From the NCBI GenBank assembly GCA_043801235.1, contig JAZDMF010000020.1, positions 1 to 24,633 on the forward strand: a DNA stretch of 24,633 bases, read 5' to 3'. The position numbers and the translations under genes were made by a program. Source of the stretch: DAOQAK01 sp043801235 (GTDB taxonomy: Bacteria > Bacteroidota > Bacteroidia > Bacteroidales > CG2-30-32-10). The notes below the pieces were generated by a model. It was not told where the DNA came from. It searched no databases and was given only the letters and a program-made list of their open reading frames with translations. Shown piece after piece: positions 8,182 through 16,507 of this stretch (the first letter of the stretch is position 1; each line of letters begins with the position of its first letter).

Positions 8182-9006
8182 TCAAAACCTGATGTCCACA
8201 GATATCTTCTGCCGGTCGTTCGGGTGCACCCTTGCTTTGAAGGTTTTGCCAAGAGCGCTTCTCATCAATTGTACTGTTTCGGAGGGAACAGGAATCTCTT
8301 TTTCTATTTTGTAAGGTTCTTCGCCCGGGATATATACCTCATAAATAATGGCAACGATTATCTTGAAATCCTCGCTCCTTCCTGTGTCTTTCATGTCCAT
8401 CAGCAGAGCCATGGCTTCGATGCCGGATTTTTCAAGGAGGGTTCTGTCCTCTTCAGTCCAGTTTTTGCCGCCAACGGAAGGCATTTTTTCTGAAGCAACT
8501 CCGGATTCATCAAAAACTACAAGGTTTTTATCGCTTGCATCCACTTTTACGGGAAATTTAACCCCCGGTTGAAGCTGCGGCAGCGTGGTGCGGGGAACAA
8601 TGGTATCAAAACTAACCTGGTAAGGAGGATTAGAGCCCTCTTCGATAAGCAGGGTCAGGTAAAGCAATGGCTGGTCGTTGATGGTGGTGATTCCCCCGCC
8701 GCTGTTTTCGCCGATCTTGAGCAAGGTGGCGGTCGCTGGTTTTCCTTTAGCGAGGACACTGGCAGCCAGTTTTCCGCTGCCCCAGAAAAAACTATAACCT
8801 TTGCCACCGAACATACCTTTGAAAACGCCGATAAACGGGAACAGCGAAAGCCCGAAAACCAATACCAGGGAAATGACTAGGAAAACGATCCATACATCCC
8901 TTCCTGCCCAGCCAACAATTTGCTCCTCGAAAACATTTACTAAAATTACCGGAATAGCCCCTGCAAAAGGTAAAATGAATCCCATGGCGAATTTTTTATT
9001 TTTCAT
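8182..9006 (-). CDS. Two-TM membrane protein with duplicated soluble domain
   Basis: 274 aa, no named family recognised. Two hydrophobic helices lie near residues 8-26 and 39-60, followed by a Gly-rich linker. The remaining ~190 residues appear to hold two related units. The first runs from GKPATATLLKIGEN to LPQLQPGVKFPVKVDASDKN. The second runs from GIEAMALLMDMKDTG to MRSALGKTFKARVHPNDRQ. Both share the plan A-L-L-x(2-4) turn, two strands, a VP motif, then G-x-x-F-x-V-x-V/H-x-x-D. The pattern resembles soluble parts of small membrane proteins seen in many phyla (G-x-x-A-x-A-V ... V-x-V-D-P). Start ATG at 9006. It is monocistronic, with no clear terminator or promoter. Role unknown. Confidence 0.8.
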   Translation of the reverse strand: MKNKKFAMGFILPFAGAIPVILVNVFEEQIVGWAGRDVWIVFLVISLVLVFGLSLFPFIGVFKGMFGGKGYSFFWGSGKLAASVLAKGKPATATLLKIGENSGGGITTINDQPLLYLTLLIEEGSNPPYQVSFDTIVPRTTLPQLQPGVKFPVKVDASDKNLVVFDESGVASEKMPSVGGKNWTEEDRTLLEKSGIEAMALLMDMKDTGRSEDFKIIVAIIYEVYIPGEEPYKIEKEIPVPSETVQLMRSALGKTFKARVHPNDRQKISVDIRF

Positions 9007-9142
9007 TGTGTTGGATTTAAGCGAGAAATTTCAGAGGATAAAAATATATTTTTTTATAAAATTATAAAATAAATCAGATTAAGGTAACTATAAAAATCCT
9101 GCTTCGTATAATCCAAATTATAAAAGGTGCAATTCGAATAAA

Positions 9143-9565
9143 ATGAAAAAGAAAGTTTTTTTAATAATATTTTTCTCGTTGGTGATAATTGGAATGGGTT
9201 ATGGAATTTATAAGCTGAATAAAAAGGTAGAAACTAAAACAAAACAAATATCCGACCTTGAAAAAGCATCACTATCAGCTAACAGCCGCTATAACCAACT
9301 GATGTACACCAAGGATTCGCTGGCGTTTATCAATGTTCTTCTTTCAAAGTACCGTGTATTGACCGATGCCATGAAATACCGCGATTCGGTTCGTTTGCTG
9401 ATGCAATATTCCGTTGGTGATGAGGTAATGCTGAAAAAAGATTCTTCCCGCGCTATTGTGAGCGATATTGTTATCGGCGGAAGCAAGCACGAATATTATA
9501 TTAAGTATAAAATTTTGTTCAAAAACGGAGATGAGGAAATAATACTTCCCGAACTTCTTTATTAA
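9143..9565 (+). CDS. Small single-pass membrane protein with coiled coil
   Basis: 140 aa. One N-terminal membrane helix (VFLIIFFSLVIIGMGYGIY, about residues 5-23) is followed by a charged heptad-like stretch (KKVETKTKQISDLEKAS...) likely to form a coiled coil. The C-terminal half has alternating strands (VGDEVMLKKDSSRAIVSDIV, then YYIKYKILFKNGDEEIILPE). I do not recognise the family. The helix could serve as a signal anchor placing the C-terminal part in the periplasm. The gene ends 26 nt before a bidirectional terminator that it shares with the convergent tRNA gene. No TAnnTTTG box is seen upstream. It is probably real given its length and regular composition, with function unknown. Confidence 0.75.
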   Translation: MKKKVFLIIFFSLVIIGMGYGIYKLNKKVETKTKQISDLEKASLSANSRYNQLMYTKDSLAFINVLLSKYRVLTDAMKYRDSVRLLMQYSVGDEVMLKKDSSRAIVSDIVIGGSKHEYYIKYKILFKNGDEEIILPELLY

Positions 9566-9591
9566 TTGGTTAAGTTTGTTTTGTGTTAAAA

Positions 9592-9631
9592 AAAGCCCGC
9601 ATTCATTTGAATACGGGCTTTGTGTTTTTTT
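9592..9631. terminator. Bidirectional intrinsic terminator
   Basis: AAAGCCCG (9592-9599) pairs with CGGGCTTT (9614-9621), and an inner ATTC/GAAT closes an ATTT loop. T-runs follow on both strands (TGTGTTTTTTT on plus; seven T on minus). It ends the small membrane-protein gene on the plus strand and tRNA-Phe on the minus strand. Confidence 0.88.
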
Positions 9632-9634
9632 GAG

Positions 9635-9710
<76 letters not shown>

Positions 9711-9727
9711 AAATTTAATTAGGGCTG

Positions 9728-9760
9728 CAAAGGTAAATAATTAATTTTTAAATCTACAAA
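9728..9760 (-). promoter_or_regulatory. Promoter of tRNA-Phe
   Basis: On the minus strand, TTTG (9760-9757), 21 nt, then TACCTTTG (9735-9728), an exact Bacteroidota TAnnTTTG -7 box. It ends 17 nt before the first base of the tRNA, giving a short leader. Confidence 0.7.
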
Positions 9761-9807
9761 TTAATTTCCCCCGCAGAGTTAAAACCTTCAAAAAAATAAA
9801 TAATCCT

Positions 9808-9815
9808 TACCTTTG
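9808..9815 (+). promoter_or_regulatory. Possible -7 element upstream of coaX
   Basis: TACCTTTG on the plus strand is an exact TAnnTTTG. No good -33 TTTG is seen. If used, it would give coaX a ~170-nt leader containing the inverted repeat at 9863-9949. Confidence 0.4.
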
Positions 9816-9862
9816 AAGCACTGTTATACAAGAAACTTGGTAAAATCATGCATTTGTTTTAA

Positions 9863-9949
9863 GTCCCAAATTCAAAATTCCAAGCTCAAAATTCAAAGAG
9901 GGCTTGTAGCGATAGGATTTGGTTATTGAAATTTGGGAATTTGAGGCTT
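9863..9949. repeat. Imperfect intergenic inverted repeat, copy 1
   Basis: The left arm (about 9863-9897) reads CCCAAATTCAAAATTCCAAG and on. The right arm (about 9924-9949), read in reverse complement, gives AAGCCTCAAATTCCC. It is closely related to the repeat at 14031-14120. Many short AAATTC/CCAA units make it partly self-complementary. Confidence 0.55.
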
Positions 9950-9992
9950 ATATGAAGGATGCCTAAAATTATCCAGTTCACAGTATATATTT

Positions 9993-10718
9993 ATGAACCT
10001 TGTAATTGACATAGGCAATACGCTGTTGAAATATGCAATTTTCAATGGGAAAAAAAATATTCACCAGGGAGTAACAGAATCAACAGATTTTTTTTCCGGA
10101 GGGGATTTTTTTTCTGATAATAAGGGTATTGAAAAAGCAATTGTTTCTTCAGTGCGTGCAATTCCCGAAAGTTTTTTATCAGGAATGAAATCATTTTGCC
10201 GTTTGCATATTCTGAACACCAAAACACGCCTCCCGTTTAAAAATTTATATAAAACCCCTGAAACTTTAGGCAATGACCGTATTGCAGGACTTGCCGGTGC
10301 TCATTCATTACATCCCGGAAAAAATGTTTTAATCATTGATGCGGGAACCTGTATCACCATTGATTTTTTGCATGCCAACGGCGAATATCTTGGCGGAACC
10401 ATATCACCAGGCCTTGTTATGAAATTAAATGCCCTTCATACTTTTACAGGAAAACTTCCGTTAATTACCCTGCGCGAATTTAATGATGATTCCGGATACG
10501 ACACCGAGACCTCCATTCTTGCAGGAATATTGAACGGAAGCATTGCCGAAACCGACAAGGCAATTGACAGGTACAAAGAAGAATATCCGGAACTTGTTGT
10601 TCTGTTGTGCGGAGGCGATGCATCTTTTTTGGCAAAGAGGCTAAAAAATAGCATCTTTGCAGTTCCCGATCTGGTTTTACTTGGGTTAAACGAATTACTT
10701 GAATGCAATGAAAGTTAA
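9993..10718 (+). CDS. coaX: Type III pantothenate kinase
   Basis: Phosphorylates pantothenate with ATP, the first step of coenzyme A synthesis, in the cytoplasm. The 241-aa length suits the type III family (ASKHA fold). Visible signatures: the phosphate-1 motif DIGNT at residues 6-10; GNDR at 93-96, which binds pantothenate; DAGTCITID at 116-124 (phosphate-2 and catalytic region); GGTISPG at 134-140; and CGGDA at 206-210 near the C-terminus. ATG at 9993 puts the DxGNT motif six residues in, as expected. The gene overlaps the next outer-membrane protein gene by 11 nt, so the two are translationally coupled and probably lead the envelope operon. Phe and CoA loci adjoin here only by chance. Confidence 0.96.
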   Translation: MNLVIDIGNTLLKYAIFNGKKNIHQGVTESTDFFSGGDFFSDNKGIEKAIVSSVRAIPESFLSGMKSFCRLHILNTKTRLPFKNLYKTPETLGNDRIAGLAGAHSLHPGKNVLIIDAGTCITIDFLHANGEYLGGTISPGLVMKLNALHTFTGKLPLITLREFNDDSGYDTETSILAGILNGSIAETDKAIDRYKEEYPELVVLLCGGDASFLAKRLKNSIFAVPDLVLLGLNELLECNES

Positions 10719-11979
10719 AAAAATTTTTTCCGGCACAATTTTGTTTTTTATACTGGCAGCCGCTTACCCACAAACACGTGTAAATTCGCCTTATACACGA
10801 TACGGCATAGGCGATTTGCTGAACAGCAAATACATCCGTAATATTTCCATGGGGGGAATATCATTCGGTTACAGGAGCCCGTATTCGGTAAATTACAGCA
10901 ATCCTGCTTCATATACTGCTTTTGATACATTATCATTTATGTTCGAATCGGGAGTCAACAGTTCTTTCACCCAGATGAAATCAAGTACGCAGGAACAATT
11001 GTCGAACTATACATCGCTTTCCTATCTCGTATTCGGTTTTCCCGTTACCAAATGGTGGGGTGCAAGTATTGGTTTATTACCATACAGCAGTGTAGGATAT
11101 AACATTATAGATACTGAAAACCTGGAAAATGTAGGCTTGCTTAATTATTACTATGAAGGAGCCGGCGGTTTCAACCAGTTTTACGTTGGCAACGCCATAA
11201 GAATAAAGAATTTTTCTGTTGGCTGCAATGCCTCGCTTCTTTTTGGCTCTCTTGATAAAATATGTTCGGTAACCTTACCCGATTCTACTGATTTTCTAAG
11301 CGCAAAAATGCGTTACTCTACTGTTACCAATGATTTTCTTTTTAATTATGGCCTTCAGTACCAAAAAAAGTTAGGCAGTAAAATTAAAATGGTTGCAGGC
11401 CTGGCTTTCAATACTACCACAAACCTTAATTCGAAACAGGATACGCTGGCATACAGATATTTTTATAGTGAAACCTATGGTGAAACTATAAAAGATACAA
11501 TTATCAATTCAATCGATAACAAAGGAACCATTACCCTTCCGCAAAGCATTGGCGCCGGGGCGACTTTCGGCTTTGGATATAAATGGCTTGTTGGCGCAGA
11601 TTACCAGGTTCAGAACTGGAAAAATTATAAAGCTTTTGGCGAAAGCGATTTGTTGGAAAACAGCATGCAGGCTTCCATTGGAATGGAGTTCACACCCAAT
11701 TACGCAGCCACTACCCAGCGCTGGAAACGTGCTCATTACCGCATGGGATTCCGTTACAATCAAACCTACCTGAAATTGCATGACACACAGCTTGACGAAA
11801 TAGGGATATCCTTTGGACTCGGGCTACCGTTGAAAAAATCAAAAACCACCATGAACTTGGGCTTTGAAATCGGGCAGAGGGGCACCACTGATAATAACCT
11901 TATCAAGGAACGTTTTGCACGAGTTATTTTCAGCCTGTCGGTTCATGAATTCTGGTTCATAAAACGACGCTTTGATTAA
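10708..11979 (+). CDS. Outer-membrane beta-barrel protein of the coaX-lptC locus
   Basis: 423 aa with a signal peptide (KIFSGTILFFILAAAYPQ). The mature start, SPYTRYGIGDL...RNISMGGISFGYRSPYSVNYSNPASYT, is typical of the FadL/OmpP1-like barrels of Bacteroidota. The rest is a series of amphipathic strands with aromatic girdle residues, and the last strand (FSLSVHEFWFIKRRFD) fits a barrel end. The frame can be extended to TTG at 10699, but ATG at 10708 gives the proper signal peptide. That ATG overlaps the coaX stop. The position between coaX and lptC is recurrent in this phylum. Substrate is unknown: a small-hydrophobe porin is possible, but a structural role cannot be excluded. Confidence 0.85.
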   Translation: MKVKKIFSGTILFFILAAAYPQTRVNSPYTRYGIGDLLNSKYIRNISMGGISFGYRSPYSVNYSNPASYTAFDTLSFMFESGVNSSFTQMKSSTQEQLSNYTSLSYLVFGFPVTKWWGASIGLLPYSSVGYNIIDTENLENVGLLNYYYEGAGGFNQFYVGNAIRIKNFSVGCNASLLFGSLDKICSVTLPDSTDFLSAKMRYSTVTNDFLFNYGLQYQKKLGSKIKMVAGLAFNTTTNLNSKQDTLAYRYFYSETYGETIKDTIINSIDNKGTITLPQSIGAGATFGFGYKWLVGADYQVQNWKNYKAFGESDLLENSMQASIGMEFTPNYAATTQRWKRAHYRMGFRYNQTYLKLHDTQLDEIGISFGLGLPLKKSKTTMNLGFEIGQRGTTDNNLIKERFARVIFSLSVHEFWFIKRRFD

Positions 11980-11983
11980 TAAT

Positions 11984-12074
11984 GAAATATCCATGCAAAC
12001 GGAAATTTACACAAATCATGATGAAAAAAATCAGACAAGATTTCCATTTTATCATGACAAAAGCATGGATATTC
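11984..12074. repeat. Nested inverted repeat between OMP gene and lptC
   Basis: An 11-bp perfect inverted repeat, AATATCCATGC (11986-11996) and GCATGGATATT (12063-12073), with a 66-nt interior. Inside are further complementary pieces (ATCATGAT with TATCATGA, GGAAAT with ATTTCC). It lies right after the stop of the outer-membrane gene and ~95 nt before lptC. It may fold in the mRNA as a partial terminator or processing site, or it may be a small repeat insertion. It has no T-run, so I do not call a terminator. Confidence 0.55.
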
Positions 12075-12167
12075 ACGAGCAAGCAAGTGTTGCGGCAGTG
12101 GGAGCGAGTAACAAAAAATCACATTTTTTATCACTATGACTTTAAATGCATTCAAAATTTTATAGGG

Positions 12168-12734
12168 ATGAATTATGAAATCAGAAAAATATTTTTTATC
12201 AAAACCATTTTTCCGGCGGTTGTGATGTGCTTTCTGTTTTCCTGCGAAAACGATATAAAGACAATAAATACCGTAGGAAATAAGGATTATCTGCCTGTGG
12301 AAACAGCCACCGATGTTGAAACCATTTACAGCGATTCAGGGCAAATTGTTGTGATCGTTAAGGCGCCGCAGCTCGACAGGTACGAAGGTGAAAAAACGTA
12401 TGTGGAAATGCCTAAAGGTGTAAATGTTTTTTTCTACGATTCGGCCATGAACGTCAGGTCGAAACTTACCGCCAAATATGCCATAAGCTACGAAAAGGAA
12501 AAAATTATGGAAGCCAGGAACGATGTGGTGGTAGTAAATGAAAAACAGGAGCAGCTTAACACCGAACACCTGGTATGGGATCAGAAAAAAGCTATATTTT
12601 ATTCTGACAAATTCGTTAAGATAAACACCGGTGAAATGATAATCTGGGGCGATGGCATGAATTCAGATGAACGCTTTGACAAATGGAAGATACTAAAAGT
12701 TAAAGGGTCTATCACCATTAACGAAGACGAATAA
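12168..12734 (+). CDS. lptC: LPS export protein LptC, lipoprotein form
   Basis: Bridges the LptBFG ABC transporter to LptA and carries LPS across the periplasm. 188 aa from ATG 12168. The N-terminal helix ends in the lipobox FLFSC with Cys26, so this is a lipoprotein, common for LptC in Bacteroidota. The Lpt fold follows: short strands such as IVVIVKAPQLDRYE, TYVEMPKGVNVFFYDS, LTAKYAISYEKEKIMEARND, VVVVNEKQEQLNTEHLVWDQ and IFYSDKFVKI. The frame is open back to 11982, but that 62-residue extension lacks a signal peptide, overlaps an inverted repeat and would bury the lipobox; I reject it. The corC-like gene begins 7 nt after the stop, so the two are probably co-transcribed. Confidence 0.9.
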   Translation: MNYEIRKIFFIKTIFPAVVMCFLFSCENDIKTINTVGNKDYLPVETATDVETIYSDSGQIVVIVKAPQLDRYEGEKTYVEMPKGVNVFFYDSAMNVRSKLTAKYAISYEKEKIMEARNDVVVVNEKQEQLNTEHLVWDQKKAIFYSDKFVKINTGEMIIWGDGMNSDERFDKWKILKVKGSITINEDE

Positions 12735-12741
12735 TCCCTTC

Positions 12742-14007
12742 ATGTTAAACTGGGAAATCATACTGGTCACCATGATCTGTTCCGCATTTTTTTCGGGAAT
12801 GGAAATTGCATTTGTCACTTCGAACAAGCTGAAAACCGAACTCGATAAAAACAAAGGGTACCTTTCGGCACGCATCATTTCCCGGTTTCAGAAAGCGCCA
12901 TCTGATTTTATTGCCACCATGCTTGTGGGCAACAGCATCTCGCTGGTAATATATGGTATAGTGATGGGAAATATTCTGCAGCCGTTTATTTTAAAAATAT
13001 TTCCTGCAAACATATCTTCAGAATTTATGATAATGATTACGCAAACAATCATATCTACCCTGTTAATTCTGGTTACCGCCGAATTTCTTCCTAAAATATT
13101 ATTCCGTATCAGACCCAATAATATTCTGAACTTTTTTGCAGTACCCGTATTTGTTGTTTATTACCTTCTTTATCCGGTTACTTTCATTACAATTTCTGTT
13201 TCTGAATTTTTACTGAAAATATTTTTCGGTATCAAGATAGTGGATCAGAAGCATGTGTTCGGCCCTGTTGACCTTGACAATTATGTGAAGGAATTTTTTC
13301 CTGATGCACGAAACGATGATGAACTGGAGCACGAAATACAGATTTTCCAGAATGCCATGGATTTCCCTGCGGTAAAACTGCGTGAATGCATGGTGCCGAG
13401 AACCGAAATTGTTGCCATCGACAGTCAGGATGAAATAAACAATCTTAAAAAGAGATTTATTGAAACCGGCCTTACAAAAATTCTTGTTTATAACGACAGC
13501 GTGGATAACATTACCGGATATGCGCATTCCTACGATATGTTCCGCAATCCGGCTACAATACAATCCATACTCCGGCCTGTGAGTTTTGTTCCCGAAACCA
13601 TGCCGGCCAACGGCTTGCTTACTATCTTCATTCAGCAGCGCAGAAGCATGGCGGTTGTGGTGGATGAGTTTGGCAGCACTGCCGGAATGATTACCATGGA
13701 AGACGTGATTGAAGAAATATTCGGGGAAATTCACGACGAATTTGACGTGGAGGAACTCATCGAAAAACAAATGAATGAAACAGAATTTCTTTTTTCGGGC
13801 CGCCTTGAAATTGATTATATCAATGAAAAATACAGGATTGAGCTTCCTGAATCGGACGATTACGAAACCCTTTCCGGACTAATAATGCACTTCCACCAAA
13901 GCATTCCTCAGAAAAACGAAAAGATTGAAATAGGCAACTTCGTTTTTACAATCCAGCAGGTAAGTAAAACGCGCATTGAGCAGGTGCATATTATAATATA
14001 CAAATGA
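12742..14007 (+). CDS. CNNM/CorC-HlyC family transporter with CBS pair
   Basis: 421 aa. An N-terminal CNNM (DUF21) membrane domain has helices near residues 5-25, 55-80, 90-115 and 128-150, including SAFFSGMEIAF. A pair of CBS domains follows (MVPRTEIVAIDS at ~211 onward; AVVVDEFGSTAGMITMEDVI near ~310), then the C-terminal CorC_HlyC domain (FLFSGRLEIDYINEKY to the end). Members act in Mg2+ or other divalent cation efflux. The Bacteroidota GldE proteins of gliding motility have the same build, and I cannot separate the two from sequence alone. ATG at 12742 starts 7 nt after lptC, consistent with an operon. A repeat-bearing gap and a new promoter separate it from the ppiD-like gene. Confidence 0.92.
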   Translation: MLNWEIILVTMICSAFFSGMEIAFVTSNKLKTELDKNKGYLSARIISRFQKAPSDFIATMLVGNSISLVIYGIVMGNILQPFILKIFPANISSEFMIMITQTIISTLLILVTAEFLPKILFRIRPNNILNFFAVPVFVVYYLLYPVTFITISVSEFLLKIFFGIKIVDQKHVFGPVDLDNYVKEFFPDARNDDELEHEIQIFQNAMDFPAVKLRECMVPRTEIVAIDSQDEINNLKKRFIETGLTKILVYNDSVDNITGYAHSYDMFRNPATIQSILRPVSFVPETMPANGLLTIFIQQRRSMAVVVDEFGSTAGMITMEDVIEEIFGEIHDEFDVEELIEKQMNETEFLFSGRLEIDYINEKYRIELPESDDYETLSGLIMHFHQSIPQKNEKIEIGNFVFTIQQVSKTRIEQVHIIIYK

Positions 14008-14030
14008 AAAGAAACCGCATATTTTACTAA

Positions 14031-14120
14031 ATCCCAAATTCCAAGCTCCAAATTCCAAATTTCAAGAGGATTTATATTTAAGGCATTAGTTCTTTGGGAT
14101 TTTGAGCTTGGGACTCTTGG
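14031..14120. repeat. Imperfect intergenic inverted repeat, copy 2
   Basis: The left arm (14031-14065) contains CCAAGCTCCAAATTCCAAA. The right arm (14091-14120), in reverse complement, reads CCCAAGCTCAAAATCCCAAA. It is the same family as 9863-9949. It lies between the corC-like stop and the ppiD promoter and may form a long cruciform or mRNA hairpin. Confidence 0.6.
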
Positions 14121-14167
14121 TACTTTCAAAGTATAACACAATGAATTTCAGAAATCTTATTAATTAT

Positions 14168-14198
14168 TTTCTATTTCTAATTAATAATTCTAAATTTG
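14168..14198 (+). promoter_or_regulatory. Promoter of the ppiD-like gene
   Basis: TTTC (14168-14171), 19 nt, then TAAATTTG (14191-14198), an exact Bacteroidota TAnnTTTG -7 box. The start codon is 26 nt further on. It makes the foldase gene a unit that can be transcribed apart from the lptC operon. Confidence 0.65.
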
Positions 14199-14224
14199 CA
14201 CCCTTATTTTAATACAGCATACTT

Positions 14225-16405
14225 ATGGCTATTATTGGTAAAATTCGCAAAAGAGGCGGGATAATCGTTATCATTATAGGTATTGCCCTTGCAGCATTTG
14301 TCCTTGGTGATTTTTTTTCACCAGGCAAAGGCAGTCAAGGCAATAAAACAAACCTTGGCGAAATATGCGGTGAAAAAATTACATATCTGAATTTTGAAAA
14401 ACAGGTGGATGCACAGATTGACCTTGTGAAGCAGCAAACGGGAGAAGAAAATCTTACAGCGGAACAGATTTTTCAGATCAGGGATGAATTATGGACAAAA
14501 CTGGAGCGTGATTTTATCCTGAAGCAGGAATATGATGAACTGGGCCTGGCCATTGATCATGATGACGGCAACCCCGCCGGCATCAGCCCTGATGAATTAT
14601 CTGACCTTATCCAGGGAAATGAGCCGCATCAGTATATCATACAAAATTTTACCGATCCGCAAACCGGGGAATTTAACGTGGCCAATGTACGCATGTTTAT
14701 GCAGAACCTCGAACAAAGCGAGCTGAAAAATCCCGGCACCAAGGCATTATGGGAAAACCTTCTTGAAACGATCCGGTCTGATCGGATTTATACAAAATAC
14801 CTGAACCTTATAAAGCAGGGTTACTACATGCCCACGGCCCTGGCCCAAAAAGATTATGAACAGAAAAACACAAAAGCAGTTTTTCGCTTCATAGCAAAAA
14901 AATATTCAAATATTCCCGACAATTCTGTTACTGTTTCCGATGCCGATTATCAGAAATATTATGACGCTCATAAGCAGGAATATGTTATTGAAGACGCATC
15001 AAGGGACATAGAATATATTTCGTACGATGTGGAACCCTCTGACAGCGATATTGCATTTGCCACACGCGAAATAGAGAGCATATACAAAGATTTAATAACA
15101 CAGGAAGAGAAAGACATTCCTTTGTTTGTCACAAAATATTCCGATGATTCATACGACAGTTCATTTTATAAAAAAGGTGTGCTTACCGCCGAACTCGATA
15201 CCATTATTTTCAGTGCAAAGAAAGGCGATGTTCTGGGTCCTTATTTTACCGAGGATGTGTTTACTGTTGCAAGAGTTATGGAATTCCAGGAAAGGCCTGA
15301 CTCCATGAGGGCAAGCCACATATTAATTGCTTATACAGGTTCTACCAGGGCTGCTGAAACGGTTACACGAACTAAAGAACAGGCTGAAAAAATTGTTGAC
15401 AGCTTAATTACAGTTTTGAATAAAACACCGAAGCAGTTTGATACTGTTGCTAAAACATTATCGGACGATCCTACTGCTGCAACAAAAGCCGGAGACCTCG
15501 ACTGGTTTGCTGACGGGGCTATGGTGGGTCCTTTCAATGAGGCCTGCGTAACAGGAAAAATTGACGAACTGCAGAAAGTGGAAACCCCTTTTGGCTACCA
15601 TATTGTTAAAGTTACCGGCAAAAAGGAAAATGTAAACAAAGTCCGGCTTGCAGTAATTACCCGCAAAGTAGAACCCAGTAAAGAAACTTACCAGACTCAG
15701 TACGACCTGGCAAGCAAGTTTGCAGGTGAAAATACCACTTCCGAGAAGTATGAAAAAGCGGTTATCGACAGCAAGCTGAATAAACGTCTTGCTGAAAACT
15801 TAACTGCAATGAGCAACATAATCACGGGGCTTGAATCGCCCAGGGAAATTGTAAAATGGGCTTATGCCGAAACCACTAAAAAAGGGGATGTGTCGGGCGT
15901 TTTCGATCTGCAAACAAAATATGTGGTTGCCTGCCTGAAAGAAGTCAGAGCAAAAGGCATTCCTTTGCTTGAGGAAGTGAAAACCCAAATGGAACCTTAT
16001 GTAAAACGCGAAAAGAAAGCGGAAACACTTATCAGCCAGATTAAAGCATTGGCAACAACAGGCGTAACACTGGATGTGCTGGCCGAAAAACTAGACAGCG
16101 TTAGTGTTGACACTCTTGATTATATTACGTTTTCTTCGTATTCAATTCCCGGCTACGGACCCGAACCGGAAATTATAGGCACCTTATTCACGCTGAAAGA
16201 AAATGTTTTATCCGATCCGCTTAAAGGCAAGTCCGCTGTTTATGTTCTGCACCTCGACAGCATTATTAAAGCCCCCGAAGTGAAAAATTATAAAACAAAC
16301 ATATCACAGGCTCTCATCACATTCAAAAGCAGGGTTACCTATGATGTTTACAATGCACTTGAAAAGAAAGCCGTTATTGAAGATAACAGGATATTGTTTT
16401 ATTAA
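14225..16405 (+). CDS. PpiD/SurA-like periplasmic peptidyl-prolyl isomerase
   Basis: 726 aa, an inner-membrane-anchored folding factor for exported and outer-membrane proteins. Layout: short basic N-terminus, one TM helix (residues ~11-30, IIVIIIGIALAAFVLGDFF), then a SurA_N-type chaperone region with ICGEKITYLNFEKQVDAQI. A parvulin domain lies at about residues 358-470, with RASHILIAY, FDTVAKTLSDDPTA, GDLDWFADGAMVGPF and TPFGYHIVKV. A second, weaker parvulin-like or helical region follows up to the end (FLY). Length and order fit the Bacteroidota PpiD group, which is larger than the E. coli protein (~620 aa). It has its own promoter and follows lptC and the corC-like gene, the usual neighbourhood. 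It probably supports T9SS cargo and barrel biogenesis as part of general envelope folding. Confidence 0.92.
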   Translation: MAIIGKIRKRGGIIVIIIGIALAAFVLGDFFSPGKGSQGNKTNLGEICGEKITYLNFEKQVDAQIDLVKQQTGEENLTAEQIFQIRDELWTKLERDFILKQEYDELGLAIDHDDGNPAGISPDELSDLIQGNEPHQYIIQNFTDPQTGEFNVANVRMFMQNLEQSELKNPGTKALWENLLETIRSDRIYTKYLNLIKQGYYMPTALAQKDYEQKNTKAVFRFIAKKYSNIPDNSVTVSDADYQKYYDAHKQEYVIEDASRDIEYISYDVEPSDSDIAFATREIESIYKDLITQEEKDIPLFVTKYSDDSYDSSFYKKGVLTAELDTIIFSAKKGDVLGPYFTEDVFTVARVMEFQERPDSMRASHILIAYTGSTRAAETVTRTKEQAEKIVDSLITVLNKTPKQFDTVAKTLSDDPTAATKAGDLDWFADGAMVGPFNEACVTGKIDELQKVETPFGYHIVKVTGKKENVNKVRLAVITRKVEPSKETYQTQYDLASKFAGENTTSEKYEKAVIDSKLNKRLAENLTAMSNIITGLESPREIVKWAYAETTKKGDVSGVFDLQTKYVVACLKEVRAKGIPLLEEVKTQMEPYVKREKKAETLISQIKALATTGVTLDVLAEKLDSVSVDTLDYITFSSYSIPGYGPEPEIIGTLFTLKENVLSDPLKGKSAVYVLHLDSIIKAPEVKNYKTNISQALITFKSRVTYDVYNALEKKAVIEDNRILFY

Positions 16406-16410
16406 TTTCG

Positions 16411-16504
16411 TGTAATACCATTAAGACCTATAATATAATTTTCGTTTTTATACCCACCCCTGTACTTCTTCCACTGCGGGCAGGTGAAGGGACGTGATTA
16501 TGGT
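16411..16504. repeat. Hairpin-rich gap between convergent genes
   Basis: The gap includes outer arms TAATACCAT (about 16411-16420) and ATGGTAT near 16500, and an inner imperfect hairpin with CCAC-N8-GGTG inside CCCT/AGGGA. It probably serves as a terminator region for the convergent ppiD-like and acyltransferase genes, or it is a short repeat insertion. No clean T-run follows the inner stem. Confidence 0.4.
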
Positions 16505-16507
16505 ATA

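Noticed and set aside
11982..12167. 62-codon N-terminal extension of LptC
   Set aside because: It would place the lipoprotein signal peptide in the middle of the protein, and it overlaps an inverted repeat. ATG at 12168 gives a proper lipobox protein.
13210..13770. 186-codon frame opposite the corC-like gene
   Set aside because: A shadow of a strongly conserved coding region, with no family features of its own.
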